From an uncultured Candidatus Binatia bacterium (GTDB lineage: Bacteria; Desulfobacterota; Binatia; Bin18), in assembly GCA_958296235.1 (NCBI GenBank), contig OY282457.1, positions 3,405,338-3,469,337 on the forward strand: a stretch of DNA of 64,000 bases, in the 5' to 3' direction. This document shows positions 1 through 8,976 of the stretch, one piece after another. The notes under the pieces were generated by a model. It did not search any database. It was not told the origin of the DNA and worked only from the letters and a program-made list of their open reading frames with translations. Position 1 is the stretch's first letter. Each line of letters starts with the position of its first letter. A program made the translations under genes and the position numbers.

Positions 1-58
1 GCAGGAGAATGGGTAGGTATCAGATTCGTCTCTTGGTATGCTGCAGGTGGAGGGTCCG

Positions 59-673
59 ATGACGAGCGTCCCAACATACGGCCAGAGTCAGCCGCTGGTG
101 CTGCATACGCGGCCAGCGATCGACATGAGTCCTGAGCAATTCTATGAGTTCTGTTTGCTTAACCGCGAGTGGCGTATTGAGCGGACCGCTGAGGGAGACC
201 TGCGGATTATGGCACCAGCCGGAGGAGGAACGGGCAGTCGGAATGCGATCATCACCTCAATACTGACAACCTGGGCGTTGCAGGACGGAACGGGCGTCGC
301 CTTTGACTCTTCTACCGGATTTACTTTGCCAAACGGGGCAACCCGTTCCCCTGATGCCGCCTGGGTGCAACGCGCCCGCCTGGCAGCATTGACTGCCGAA
401 CAAAAAGAGAAGTTCCTGCCCCTCTGCCCCGACTTCGTGATTGAATTACGTTCTCCATCCGATGGCCTCGGGAGCGTACAGGAGAAGATGCAGGAATACC
501 TGGACAACGGGACGCGGTTGAGTTGGCTGATCGATCCCTCCGCGCGACAGGTCTACGTCTCCCGTCCGTCTGTCTCGGTTGAGCGCGTGGACGATCCGTC
601 CCGTATGTCAGGAGACCCGGAGCTACCTGGCTTTGTGTTAGATTTGACACATATTTGGGAGCCGCCCTTCTAA
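59..673 (+). CDS. Uma2 family (DUF820) restriction-endonuclease-fold protein
   Basis: The 204-residue product matches the Uma2/DUF820 family by overall pattern: an N-terminal FYEFCLLNREWRIERTAEGD block, then SPDAAWV, then PDFVIELRSPSD, then an EYLDNG..LSWLIDP segment. These carry the D...E-x-R/K-type residues of the PD-(D/E)XK nuclease fold. I chose the ATG at 59 because a GGTGGAGGG ribosome binding site lies just before it; an in-frame ATG at 38 would add seven residues without a good site. The biological role of Uma2 proteins is unknown; they are often scattered singly in genomes. Neighbours give no clue. Family assignment is firm, function is not. Confidence 0.85.
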   Translation: MTSVPTYGQSQPLVLHTRPAIDMSPEQFYEFCLLNREWRIERTAEGDLRIMAPAGGGTGSRNAIITSILTTWALQDGTGVAFDSSTGFTLPNGATRSPDAAWVQRARLAALTAEQKEKFLPLCPDFVIELRSPSDGLGSVQEKMQEYLDNGTRLSWLIDPSARQVYVSRPSVSVERVDDPSRMSGDPELPGFVLDLTHIWEPPF

Positions 674-1035
674 CCCTCTTCGCCTGCACTCGGGATAAGC
701 CTGGAGCCATACGGATTGCTCTTTCCATTAGAAGGAGAGATCGAGCCCAGTCTTCACAGGCGTATTTTGGCTCCACCTTTTAAGGTCTCCTGTTTTAGGG
801 ACCGTCTCTCCGTGAACAATTTGACATCCGCTCTCGTGTTGGGCCTGTTCGTCTCTGTCAACACTGCATGGGACTCGCTACGTCGGGTCACTTGCTCAAT
901 AGAACAGTCAGCTACCCGGCGTGGGGTCGCTCCCCGTGCCCTGGTAAATAGGCGGGGACTTCACATTTCCATGTGGTGTTGACAATGGCCCGGCATCTTG
1001 GCTGGGTACACTGTATGGCACCCGAGGATATGGTT
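674..1035. other. intergenic, no recognisable feature
   Basis: About 360 bases between the Uma2 gene and the secreted protein. Short open frames exist but none has a ribosome binding site or a recognisable product. No clear hairpin or promoter was found. Confidence 0.5.
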
Positions 1036-3042
1036 ATGCACGACTGGACAAAGGACCTCTACACTTTCAGATACCATTGGAAAGGGTACGGCATGGTGGT
1101 CGTGGGGGGCATTATCCTGCTGTTTCTCCTCAGTTGTGGCTTGGCTTCCGCCCAGGAGGTGTTGGAAAACCCCCAACCGAATTCGTTCCAGAGCGGTATT
1201 GGCGTCATCTCGGGCTGGGTGTGCGAGGCCAGGCAGGTCGAGATCGAGTTTGATAATGATGCGGCCAACCGGTGGCCGGCCGGCTACGGCACCCGGCGGG
1301 TCGACACCCGGGGCAGGTGTGGGGATACGAACAACGGTTTTGGGCTGTTGTTCAACTGGAATCTCTTAGGCTCGGGCTCCCACACTGTGCGGGCCTTTGC
1401 CGATGGGGTGGAGTTTGCCACTGTTACTGTCACCGTAACCACGTTTGGCGAGGAGTTTCTGCGCGGTGTCAGCAAGGAGGCGACCTTGCCCAATTTTCCC
1501 CAAGCCGGGACCGATATCGTACTCCGGTGGCAAGAGTCTAAACAGAACTTCGTTATTACCGATGGTAGTCCTGGCAGCGGAGGTGGCATGAGTGGCAGCC
1601 CGCCGCATATATTGGAGAACCCTCAGCCGGGATCGTTTCAAAGCGGTATCGGCGTCATCTCCGGCTGGGTGTGTGAGGCCAATCAGATCGAGATCGAGTT
1701 TGATAATGGCGCGGCCGACAGGTGGCAGGCCGGCTATGGCACTCGGCGGACGGATACGCGGGGCGTGTGTGGGGATAGTAACAACGGTTTTGGACTGTTG
1801 TTCAACTGGAATCGCTTAGGCGACGGAACGCACACCGTGCGGGTTTTTGCCGATGGAGTAGAGTTTGCCAGTGCCACGGTAGTCGTGACGACCTTTGGAA
1901 CAGAATTTCTCACGGGCATAAGCGGCACCTTCACGGTCTCCGACTTTCCTCAACCGGGTATCGATATTGTTCTCCTGTGGCAGCAGAGCCAGCAGAATTT
2001 TTCCATTACTGGAGTCTCAGGAAGCGGGTCTGGGGGAGTGAAAGCTGGTTTAGGAGCCCTAGCGACCGGCAATTTACGTCAAGCCAACAACCTCTTTCGC
2101 CAAGCAACGATAGATGATCCAGCCGATACGACTGCCAAGCTCTATCACGCTGTGACTCGAATGTTGACAAAAGCGATTTATTCTCCCAGACTCAGAGCAC
2201 TTGCGACTCGTAGTGGCGTATCCCTCAGCGATGATGACAGTAATGTTTGCCCGTTTGACTTCCCACTTCCGAAAGATATCCCGCTCGAAGCCCCTCGAAC
2301 AGCAGAGATTTTTGACGCACTGCGGGACATCCTCGCACCAGAGATTGATTTGGCCCTCGCTGCCCTGAACGGACTTCCTACCCCCATACAAGTTCCTTTC
2401 GCTCTAAATAATCTGCCGCCCTGTTTGCCGCTCCGTACAGGGCGCTTTGTTGTCGAGATTGACCAGAGCGATGTGCAGGCGCTCATTGCCACTTTACAGG
2501 CGCTCCGGGGCGCGTCAGAAGTTCTTGACGCGTATGACGTAGATGTGAGCTTGCGAGCGCTGGACACACCAACCTTGCAAGAAATCCTTGCCGCAGAATC
2601 GACAACCTTTCCCTTGGTGTCGAGAGCGCGTCTTTCTCCAGCACGAACGTTTTTTGACCAAGCCCTAGCGAGTGCGAGCCAGGCTATCAGCTCGATTCTG
2701 GCGGAAACGGACAGTCAAACAGATGACGTGATCGTCGTCACCCCGGGGGGTAGTGCAGATGCCCAACGTATAAGGCGGACTCTGGACCTCGTGCGCCAGT
2801 CCCTGCAGAGGACCGTCGTGCTACCAACAGATATTGGCCTCAACGATCCTGAACAGCTGAATTTGAGTGTATTCTTTTCAGGTCGCCTCAGGACGCTGCG
2901 ACCGTTATTGCCGGCTCCTGGCGGTATCTTTCCTGATCCAACTTTTGGTGGAATAGCGCCAGACCTCACTCAGCGAGATATTGAGGAATACATAACGGAG
3001 AAGTTCTGGGAGGAGTTCCTGACGTGGCTGGGACGCGAATGA
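1036..3042 (+). CDS. exported protein with two tandem beta-type repeats and a TPR-like C-terminal half
   Basis: I do not recognise the whole protein. An N-terminal hydrophobic stretch (GGIILLFLLSCGLASAQ) is a typical signal peptide ending in an ASA-Q cleavage site. Two copies of a roughly 135-residue unit follow, each starting (V/I)LENPQP.SFQSGIGVISG and containing WVCEA, GYGTRR, a second Cys in DTRG.CGD, NNGFGLLFNWN and a FADGVEFA segment; the two Cys per unit may form a disulfide. A Gly/Ser linker precedes a helical region (LATGNLRQANNLFRQA) that looks like a TPR. The start is uncertain: ATG 1030 or 1036 follows CGAGGA, and longer forms are possible. The stop overlaps the next start (ATGA), so it is probably co-translated with the LptC-like gene. 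A secreted or periplasmic role is inferred. Confidence 0.75.
   Translation: MHDWTKDLYTFRYHWKGYGMVVVGGIILLFLLSCGLASAQEVLENPQPNSFQSGIGVISGWVCEARQVEIEFDNDAANRWPAGYGTRRVDTRGRCGDTNNGFGLLFNWNLLGSGSHTVRAFADGVEFATVTVTVTTFGEEFLRGVSKEATLPNFPQAGTDIVLRWQESKQNFVITDGSPGSGGGMSGSPPHILENPQPGSFQSGIGVISGWVCEANQIEIEFDNGAADRWQAGYGTRRTDTRGVCGDSNNGFGLLFNWNRLGDGTHTVRVFADGVEFASATVVVTTFGTEFLTGISGTFTVSDFPQPGIDIVLLWQQSQQNFSITGVSGSGSGGVKAGLGALATGNLRQANNLFRQATIDDPADTTAKLYHAVTRMLTKAIYSPRLRALATRSGVSLSDDDSNVCPFDFPLPKDIPLEAPRTAEIFDALRDILAPEIDLALAALNGLPTPIQVPFALNNLPPCLPLRTGRFVVEIDQSDVQALIATLQALRGASEVLDAYDVDVSLRALDTPTLQEILAAESTTFPLVSRARLSPARTFFDQALASASQAISSILAETDSQTDDVIVVTPGGSADAQRIRRTLDLVRQSLQRTVVLPTDIGLNDPEQLNLSVFFSGRLRTLRPLLPAPGGIFPDPTFGGIAPDLTQRDIEEYITEKFWEEFLTWLGRE
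1159..2013 (+). repeat. two tandem 450-bp-spaced coding repeats
   Basis: Bases from 1159 and from 1609 encode nearly the same domain, high in identity at DNA and protein level, spaced 450 bases apart with a Gly/Ser/Met linker. This is an internal domain duplication within the secreted protein. Confidence 0.8.
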
Positions 3043-3797
3043 TTTTCACGACACGAGCCCTCAGCGGGACCCGAGCCGTCCGCTGGCTCCTCTGTGCGAG
3101 CGTCGTTGGCGTATGCCTAAGCCTTGTGCTGCTAGGTTTTTACAACCAGAGGAGTGAAGTACCTATCCTCTCTGCCAGGACAGAGGCGAGCTTCTCTTTG
3201 CAAGGCTTTCAAACCACATTCCATGCCGGTGGGCGACCTCAGTTGCATGTTTCTGGAGATTCATTTCGGGTTTCCAACACGCGCTTGATAGGTCCATTTC
3301 GCCTGGGCTTCGCGCATACCATCAAGGGGCGCGATATTGCGATTGAGATATTTGATGTGGCAGAGTTCGAAGAGGCCCGGCAAGCAGATGCTTCTGTCTT
3401 TTCGCCTCAACACATTCTCTCCCGCCTCGTCCCACAACAGAAATTGGGAGTCATCTCCCGGATTGACCTGCGGCCCGTCTCTTTAAGGCTCAATCGAGAC
3501 AATCGACCTTTTCTGACTCTCTCTGCCGACCGCGCCCAGGTCAAACTCGGCAGCCTGAAAGTGAAGCTCCGTGGGCATGTTACGTTGCGTTCTCATACCG
3601 GAGAGCGGCTCAGCGCGGAGGAGATGAACTGGAACCAACGACACAAGGTCCTTGAGGTAAAAGGAGCCTATGTCTTGACAAGGCCCCACGCAGAGCAACG
3701 AGGGAGTAACGCATCATTTATAGTTGATCGGAATGGCGACCTGAAACGATATCCCAGCAACACGCGTAGCGCTCTCGGACCTGAGAAGCAGTTATAG
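3039..3797 (+). CDS. LptC-like single-span periplasmic protein
   Basis: 252 residues beginning at the ATG that overlaps the stop of the previous gene (ATGA). One N-terminal membrane span (WLLCASVVGVCLSLVLLGFY) is followed by a beta-rich periplasmic part with patterns seen in LptC/OstA-type domains: the DRAQVKLGSLKVKLRGHVTL block, SAEEMNWNQRHKVLEVKGAY and a final RNGDLKRY. LptC proteins sit in the inner membrane and pass lipopolysaccharide to LptA. No lptA or lptB lies next to it, so a different lipid- or substrate-passing role tied to the preceding exported protein is equally possible. Assignment rests on pattern only. Confidence 0.6.
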   Translation: MIFTTRALSGTRAVRWLLCASVVGVCLSLVLLGFYNQRSEVPILSARTEASFSLQGFQTTFHAGGRPQLHVSGDSFRVSNTRLIGPFRLGFAHTIKGRDIAIEIFDVAEFEEARQADASVFSPQHILSRLVPQQKLGVISRIDLRPVSLRLNRDNRPFLTLSADRAQVKLGSLKVKLRGHVTLRSHTGERLSAEEMNWNQRHKVLEVKGAYVLTRPHAEQRGSNASFIVDRNGDLKRYPSNTRSALGPEKQL

Positions 3798-3820
3798 ACG
3801 TTCACCGTCTTTTCAGCCGC

Positions 3821-5221
3821 CTATAGCTCCGGGTGCCGCTTGTGCCAGTCGGTAGCCTGCTCATACGCATGGCCAACCTGACAGACGGTCTGCTCGTCAA
3901 ACGGTTTGCAGGCAATCTGAAGACCGACAGGTAAGCCGTCCGTGTCAAAGCCGCACGGCACCTGAATGGCCGGCAGGCCGGTAAAATTGAAAATCGGGGT
4001 ATAGACGCTGAAATCCGCAGAAACGATGCTCAGGCCGGGCGAGTCTTCAGCAATCCGGTTGACCTGAAAGCCGGCGGTGGGCAGCATCAGAACATCGACA
4101 CTGGTGTCGAGGGCGTTGAGGAGAGCGTCCCGCACCTGGGCGCGCACCTGGGCGCCCATCAGATATTGGGCCCCGCTGACCAGGAGACCATAAGCCACGA
4201 AGAGCTTGGCGTGGGGATTATACTGCTCTCCGCGGTTGCGTACATTGTCCACATGAATGGCGGCACAGTCCGCAAATAATCCCGGCCACTCAATAGCTTG
4301 GAGCTGGCTCAGCGTAATGGAAGGAACATCAACGATTTCCGCTCCGAGCCTCTCGAACTGCTTGACTGCCTCATTATACGGTCCGAGCAGTTTGGGGTCA
4401 CAGTTGTCTTCATAAATGGAACGCAGCAGCCCAATCCGCATACCCGTAATGTCCTGACCGAGCTTCTGGGTAAAGTCCGGCACCGGCACATTTGCCGAGG
4501 CCGGGTCCAACGGATCATAGCCGGCGCAGCCTTGCAGCATGAGGGCCGCGTCGGTCACGGTTCGGGCGAGCGGGCCGGTGTGGTCGAGGCTCCACGAGAG
4601 CGGATACACACCCGCTCGACTGACGCGCCCATAGATCGCTTTGAGTCCGACAATGCCGCAGCACTGAGCCGGCCAGCGGATGGAGCCGCCCGTACACGAT
4701 CCCATACCGGCGTAGGCCATGCCGGCAGCGGTCGAAGCCGCAGTGCCACTGCTCGACCCGCCGGCATCATGGGCCAGGTTCCAGGGATTATGCGTTGGTT
4801 GGTAATAGGACTGCTTGGTAGGAAAACCATAGGCAAACTCATAGGTCGCGGTCTTGCCCAGGACCAGCGCGCCGGCTTCCTTGAGCTTGGCCACCGAGGT
4901 GCAGTCCTTTTCGGCAACATAATGCTCCAGCGATTGGGAGCCGCAGGTAGTTGGCCCGCATTCGTAGATGTCTTTAATGCCGATTGGGACGCCGTGCAGG
5001 GGGCCACGATAGGTCCCGCGCTGAATCTCGGCCTCAGCCGCCCGGGCCGCTTCCAGCGCCTCCTCTCTGAAAACCGTATTAAAGGCATGGAGCTGCGGTT
5101 CGAGTTTTTCCACTCGATCAAGCATGGCCTGGGTGACCTCGACCGGGGAGACGGCCTTCCGCTGAATGTTCCCGGCTAATTCCTCAATCGACAGATACGC
5201 GAGTTCTCGGGCAGCCGTCAT
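3821..5221 (-). CDS. amidase signature family hydrolase (GatA/AtzE-like)
   Basis: 466 residues, normal length for the family. The amidase Ser-cisSer-Lys triad is visible: Lys83 in GVPIGIKDIY, the cis-Ser around residues 156-158 in DAGGSSSGTAAS, and the nucleophile Ser180 in GSCTGGSIRWPA. The usual Asp of the GSDTGGS motif is a Cys here (Cys176). Such enzymes hydrolyse carboxamides; the substrate cannot be told from sequence. It is the last gene of a leftward operon, overlapping by 4 bases (ATGA) a 73-residue protein that looks like a GatC/AtzG-type partner, so an AtzE-AtzG-like two-subunit amidase is the best guess. It is not the tRNA GatCAB enzyme as far as can be judged, since gatB is absent. 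Confidence 0.9.
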   Translation of the reverse strand: MTAARELAYLSIEELAGNIQRKAVSPVEVTQAMLDRVEKLEPQLHAFNTVFREEALEAARAAEAEIQRGTYRGPLHGVPIGIKDIYECGPTTCGSQSLEHYVAEKDCTSVAKLKEAGALVLGKTATYEFAYGFPTKQSYYQPTHNPWNLAHDAGGSSSGTAASTAAGMAYAGMGSCTGGSIRWPAQCCGIVGLKAIYGRVSRAGVYPLSWSLDHTGPLARTVTDAALMLQGCAGYDPLDPASANVPVPDFTQKLGQDITGMRIGLLRSIYEDNCDPKLLGPYNEAVKQFERLGAEIVDVPSITLSQLQAIEWPGLFADCAAIHVDNVRNRGEQYNPHAKLFVAYGLLVSGAQYLMGAQVRAQVRDALLNALDTSVDVLMLPTAGFQVNRIAEDSPGLSIVSADFSVYTPIFNFTGLPAIQVPCGFDTDGLPVGLQIACKPFDEQTVCQVGHAYEQATDWHKRHPEL

Positions 5222-5439
5222 GAGGCCCCCCCTTTCTTATCGAGCGCGTGCACCAGCACGGGTTCGCTCTCCGGTATGCTCATGCCCTCAACCAGTTGGC
5301 GGGACTGCCGCATGTCTTCCACGACCCGCTGCCAGCGTAAGAGGTTTTCATACGGGACCACCAACTTATCGAGTTCGGCATCCGTCAGCTCAAGGTCCCA
5401 TTCTGCGAGTTTGGCTGCAATGCGGGCTTTGGCGTCCAT
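5218..5439 (-). CDS. small GatC/AtzG-like protein
   Basis: A 73-residue, mostly helical protein whose stop overlaps the amidase start. The layout (LTDAELDKLVVPYENLLRWQ, then a Ser/Pro-rich tail with SIPESEPVLV) resembles the small GatC/AtzG chaperone-like subunits that wrap around amidase partners. The assignment is by size, layout and position; sequence similarity alone is weak. It has a good ribosome binding site (AGGAGAAG) and lies 9 bases after the cupin gene. Confidence 0.6.
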   Translation of the reverse strand: MDAKARIAAKLAEWDLELTDAELDKLVVPYENLLRWQRVVEDMRQSRQLVEGMSIPESEPVLVHALDKKGGAS

Positions 5440-5448
5440 GCTCTTCTC

Positions 5449-5733
5449 CTATTTCAGTTCCGTTTCCACAAAGACGAACTCGTAGTCGTTGGCGTTAATC
5501 ACATCGTGTTCGACTCCGACATGCCGAAAATAAGGGACCCCCTGGGTCAACTCGGCCTCGTGGTCGCCGTCGGGGGCTTTGAGTAATAACGTCCCCGTTG
5601 TCATGGGCACGACCACATAGTCGTACTCGTGCCGATGGTAGCCGGTTGCCGCCCCTGGAGCAAAGCGCCATTCCGTTACGCGCACGCGCTCATTGTCGAT
5701 GAGGACGGTTGAGCGGGCTTGCTCTTGCGACAT
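5449..5733 (-). CDS. small cupin-domain protein
   Basis: 94 residues starting at an ATG preceded by GGAGGCGTGT; upstream in-frame ATGs lack such a site. The single cupin barrel is visible: WRFAPGAATGYHRHEYDYVVVP (metal ligands His, His, Glu) and a second motif around YFRHVGVEHDVIN. It is the first gene of the cupin/small subunit/amidase operon, so it may process a substrate or bind a ligand of the same pathway. Specific function unknown. Confidence 0.85.
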   Translation of the reverse strand: MSQEQARSTVLIDNERVRVTEWRFAPGAATGYHRHEYDYVVVPMTTGTLLLKAPDGDHEAELTQGVPYFRHVGVEHDVINANDYEFVFVETELK

Positions 5734-6207
5734 ACACGCCTCCTTCCCTGTTGCTGTGGAAAGAGCGTAGCGCAAGAATTTTGAGATGCAACTCTTTTCG
5801 GTGTGACAGGATGAGGAGCAAAGAGGGCGGCTGGCACAATTCGCGCTGCTGTGTCGCCGGCTGTCATTCCCGCGCAAGAACGGCACCCCAGTGAAAAAAC
5901 GTCATTCCCGCGTACGCGGGAATCCAGCTTCCCCGCCCTGCCGCCCGCTGGATGCCGGATCAAGTCCGGTATGACGAGAACGGAATGAAATGGTATGGTT
6001 CTACCCTCGGTGCTCTTTGTAGGAGGTCTGAGTGGAGAAAACCTGGATTGCCTTGTCAAAGACTTGTCTGATGAAGGAAAAGAGGAGTTGCGAGGGGCAC
6101 TGGAACACACGTTGGCAAACCGGCAAGCAATCAACTACCGAAAAATCGTGGCGCTATTATTAGAGCCTATACTGAAGAAGAAGCCGAACAATGGATTGCC
6201 GCATACA
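5734..6207. other. intergenic with a palindromic repeat and possible gene relic
   Basis: Bases 5900-5932 hold a palindrome of the CATTCCCGCG-TACGCGGGAATCC type, a dispersed intergenic element common in many proteobacterial genomes. A partial copy (CATTCCCGCGCAAG) lies at about 5866. From 5995 to 6165 an open frame reads into the next gene, while 6150-6238 in another frame encodes AYTEEEAEQWIAAYNEATKD then a stop. Together they look like one small gene broken by a frameshift. This is a weak inference. Confidence 0.4.
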
Positions 6208-7200
6208 ATGAAGCGACCAAAGATATCGAAGACTGAGAAGTCTGCTCTGCTGTTCTTACGCCCGCCACGGCATGGAGCAATCCGTAGCGCCCTCCTTCTT
6301 GCAGCGTTGGTTTTGACCTTCGCCTGCGCTGTCCCCCAAGCGCGTGCTGGTTTCGATGAGGGTGTTGCTGCCTATCATGCAGGTAACTTCAAATTGGCGT
6401 CTGAGGAATTTCTGAAGGCGGCGGAACAGGGGGATGCAGCGGCTCAATACTACCTTGGCTGGATGTATACCAAGGGCGAAGGCGTGACGCGAAACTACGC
6501 GGAAGCGGTACGCTGGTATCGACGGGCGGCGGCACAGGGCCATGCCATAGCCCAGTTCAACCTTGGCGTGATGTATAGCAAGGGCGAAGGCGTGACGCGA
6601 AACTACGCGGAAGCGGTACGCTGGTATCGGCGGGCGGCGGAACAGGGGGATGCAGCGGCCCAGTTCAACCTTGGCTTGAAGTATGCCAAGGGCGAAGGAG
6701 TGACGCGAAATTACGCGGAAGCGGTACGCTGGTATCGGCGGGCGGCGGCACAGGGCCATGCCACAGCCCAGTTCAACCTCGGCTTGATGTATAACGAGGG
6801 CAAAGGCGTGACGCGAAACTACGCGGAAGCGGTACGCTGGTATCGGCGGGCGGCGGAGCAAGGAGATGCCATAGCCCAGTTCAGCCTTGGCTTGAAGTAT
6901 GCCAAGGGCGAAGGGGTGACGCGAAACTACGCGGAAGCGGTACGCTGGTATCGGCGGGCGGCGGCACAGGGCCAGGCCGCAGCCCAGTTCAACCTCGGCG
7001 TGATGTATGCCAAGGGCCACGGAGTGCCACGAAACTACATTGAAGCCTACATGTGGTACAGCCTGGTGGCGGCACAGTCAAACGATGTCGCCGTCCAGAA
7101 TCTTAATCGGCTGGAAAAGCTCATGACGCCGGCGCAGATCGCTGCTGCGCAAGAACGGGCGCGGAACTGGCGGCCAAGCTCCGGCGGTGAGAGTGATTAG
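6208..7200 (+). CDS. exported Sel1-like repeat (SLR) protein
   Basis: 330 residues from the ATG at 6208, giving a basic N-terminus and signal peptide (SALLLAALVLTFACAVPQARA). At least six 36-residue Sel1/TPR-like helical repeats follow (AAQFNLG.MY.KGEGVTRNYAEAVRWYRRAA). Sel1 repeats mediate protein-protein contacts, typically in the periplasm or at the envelope. The repeats are nearly identical even at DNA level and alternate between EQGDA and AQGHA linkers, a sign of recent expansion or gene conversion. The open frame continues upstream to 5995 but that part does not look like the same protein. Confidence 0.85.
   Translation: MKRPKISKTEKSALLFLRPPRHGAIRSALLLAALVLTFACAVPQARAGFDEGVAAYHAGNFKLASEEFLKAAEQGDAAAQYYLGWMYTKGEGVTRNYAEAVRWYRRAAAQGHAIAQFNLGVMYSKGEGVTRNYAEAVRWYRRAAEQGDAAAQFNLGLKYAKGEGVTRNYAEAVRWYRRAAAQGHATAQFNLGLMYNEGKGVTRNYAEAVRWYRRAAEQGDAIAQFSLGLKYAKGEGVTRNYAEAVRWYRRAAAQGQAAAQFNLGVMYAKGHGVPRNYIEAYMWYSLVAAQSNDVAVQNLNRLEKLMTPAQIAAAQERARNWRPSSGGESD
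6415..7062 (+). repeat. 108-bp tandem coding repeats (Sel1 units)
   Basis: Six units of 108 bases carrying the nearly invariant block ACTACGCGGAAGCGGTACGC. Neighbouring units alternate in their linker, giving a 216-base higher-order period over part of the array. Confidence 0.8.
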
Positions 7201-7319
7201 GTAGATGGCTGGACCGCCGAACGGATGCCTGCGAGTGGGAACTTCAATTTTGAAAGTCGGCATATCTCATCCCCCCTTGGGACGTGTGATGTACATTGTG
7301 TGGTGGCCCCTGCGGACAG

Positions 7320-7372
7320 CCTGCCGGCCCCCTCTCCCTAGCCCTCTCCCTCCAGGGGAGAGGGAATGCACC
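7320..7372. repeat. intergenic palindromic repeat, CCCTCTCCC family
   Basis: The block CCTAGCCCTCTCCCTCCAG continues into GGGGAGAGGG, forming a strong hairpin. Related copies occur near 9350, 32090 and 61400. It lies in the 255-base gap upstream of the amidohydrolase; nothing else is seen there. Confidence 0.7.
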
Positions 7373-7455
7373 CCGTAGGGGCAACCCCCTGTGGTTGCCC
7401 GGCCTTCTTTTGTCCCCCTCAACAAAGTGCTATGGCGGCAGGGGAGGAGGACCTC

Positions 7456-8922
7456 ATGCCAACATCAAAATCTGCTGCAATCCGCGCCAAGCTGGATCAT
7501 CCGGTTATTGATTCAGACGGCCATATGATCGAATTTGAGCCCGGCTTTCTCGACTATCTCAAGCAAGAGGGCGGGGCCTCTATGGTCAAACGCTTTCTCT
7601 CGCCCGAGCGCAACTCCGGGGGCTGGGGTCGGCTGTTCCGCTGGTATGGGCTGTCGCCTGAAGAGCGGTTGGACCAACGCGCGACGCGCTCGCCGTGGTG
7701 GCCGCTGCCGACCAAGAACACCCTGGATCGCGCAACCGCGATGCTGCCCAAGCTGCTGTCCGAACGGATGGACTCTATTGGCCTGGACTTTACCGTTCTC
7801 TATCCGACGCTGGGCCTGCAGTTCCCGCATATTGAGAACACCGAAATACGCCGGGCAAGCTGCCGGGCGCTCAATACTTTTCATGCGGAGTATTTCCGCG
7901 AGTATGCCAGCCGGATGACCCCGGCGGCCGCCATTCCCATGCACACGCCGCAGGAGGCGATTGAAGAGCTTGAGTTTGTGGTCAACGAACTCGGTCTCAA
8001 GGCGGTGATGATGGCTGGGCATGTACAGCGTCCTATTCCGGTTGTCGAACGTGCCGCCCCGGAGGTGGCCGAGCATGCGTTTTGGCTGGATACGTTTTGT
8101 TTGGACAGCGCCTATGACTACGACCCGGTCTGGGCGCGTTGTGTCGAGCTGAAGGTCGCGCCGACCTTTCACTCGCCGGCCATGGGCTGGGGCAGCCGGA
8201 CCTCCATCTCGAACTATATGTATAACCATATCGGACATTTTGCCGCCTCGGGCGAGGCGCTGTGTAAAGCCATGTTCATGAGTGGCGTCACGCGGCGATT
8301 TCCGACGCTCAAGTTCGGCTTCCTGGAAAGCGGGGTTGGCTGGGCGTGTAATCTGTACGCCGATATGATCGGCCACTGGGAGAAGCGCAACGGCAAGAAG
8401 ATGGACAACTACGACCCGGCCAATCTGAACCCCGAGCAGTTGCTCGATCTGTATCAACGCTACGGCGGCAAATGGGCCGAGGAGTATCCCGGTCGTCTGA
8501 TCGATGAAAAAAACCTGATGGGCGGGACGCGGGAAGATCGGAACACGCTGGACGACTGGGCGCGCTGCGGTATTGAAACAGCCGAAGACATCAAAGAACT
8601 GTTTGTCCACAATTTCTATTTCGGTTGCGAAGCCGACGATCCCATGAACGCCACCGCATTTAACGCCGGGCTGAATCCGTTTGGCGCGCGCCTCAAGGCC
8701 ATTTTCAGTTCGGACATCGGCCACTGGGATGTGCCCGACATGGAAGAAGTCCTGGAAGAAGCCCACGAGTTAGTCGAGCACGAAGTGATCTCCGCGGATG
8801 ACTTTCGGGATTTTGTCTTTACCAATCCGACTACGCTGTGGACGGGGACCAATCCTGACTTTTTCAAGGGCACGGTGGTGGAGGCGGCGGTGGACAAATT
8901 GCTGGCTCAAGAGGCCGCGTAA
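7456..8922 (+). CDS. amidohydrolase 2 family (PF04909) metal-dependent hydrolase/decarboxylase
   Basis: 488 residues from the ATG at 7456, which follows GGGGAGGAGG. The TIM-barrel amidohydrolase pattern is seen: VIDSDGHMIEFEPGFLDYL near the N-terminus (in place of the usual D-x-H), APTFHSPAMG in the middle, GFLESGVGW, and FSSDIGHWDVPD near the C-terminus, which carries the last metal-binding Asp. Members include aminocarboxymuconate-semialdehyde decarboxylase and related enzymes on aromatic or carboxylate substrates. Substrate unknown. A second, shorter relative lies at 39584-40756 on the other strand. Confidence 0.88.
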   Translation: MPTSKSAAIRAKLDHPVIDSDGHMIEFEPGFLDYLKQEGGASMVKRFLSPERNSGGWGRLFRWYGLSPEERLDQRATRSPWWPLPTKNTLDRATAMLPKLLSERMDSIGLDFTVLYPTLGLQFPHIENTEIRRASCRALNTFHAEYFREYASRMTPAAAIPMHTPQEAIEELEFVVNELGLKAVMMAGHVQRPIPVVERAAPEVAEHAFWLDTFCLDSAYDYDPVWARCVELKVAPTFHSPAMGWGSRTSISNYMYNHIGHFAASGEALCKAMFMSGVTRRFPTLKFGFLESGVGWACNLYADMIGHWEKRNGKKMDNYDPANLNPEQLLDLYQRYGGKWAEEYPGRLIDEKNLMGGTREDRNTLDDWARCGIETAEDIKELFVHNFYFGCEADDPMNATAFNAGLNPFGARLKAIFSSDIGHWDVPDMEEVLEEAHELVEHEVISADDFRDFVFTNPTTLWTGTNPDFFKGTVVEAAVDKLLAQEAA

Positions 8923-8976
8923 CTGCAACAGGAACAGAGGGGGAGAACAATAGCCTCAGCCTGTTTCTTTTGAGCG

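Noticed and set aside
716..982. Plus-strand 88-residue frame upstream of the secreted protein
   Set aside because: No ribosome binding site and low-information sequence; I treat the stretch as intergenic.
4298..5179. Plus-strand 293-residue frame opposite the amidase
   Set aside because: Shadow of the amidase gene; residue order shows no family pattern.
6256..7020. Minus-strand 254-residue frame inside the Sel1 gene
   Set aside because: It is an antisense shadow of the tandem repeats; no ribosome binding site and no recognisable fold.
7513..8766. Minus-strand 417-residue frame opposite the amidohydrolase
   Set aside because: Antisense shadow in GC-rich sequence; the + strand gene has clear family motifs.
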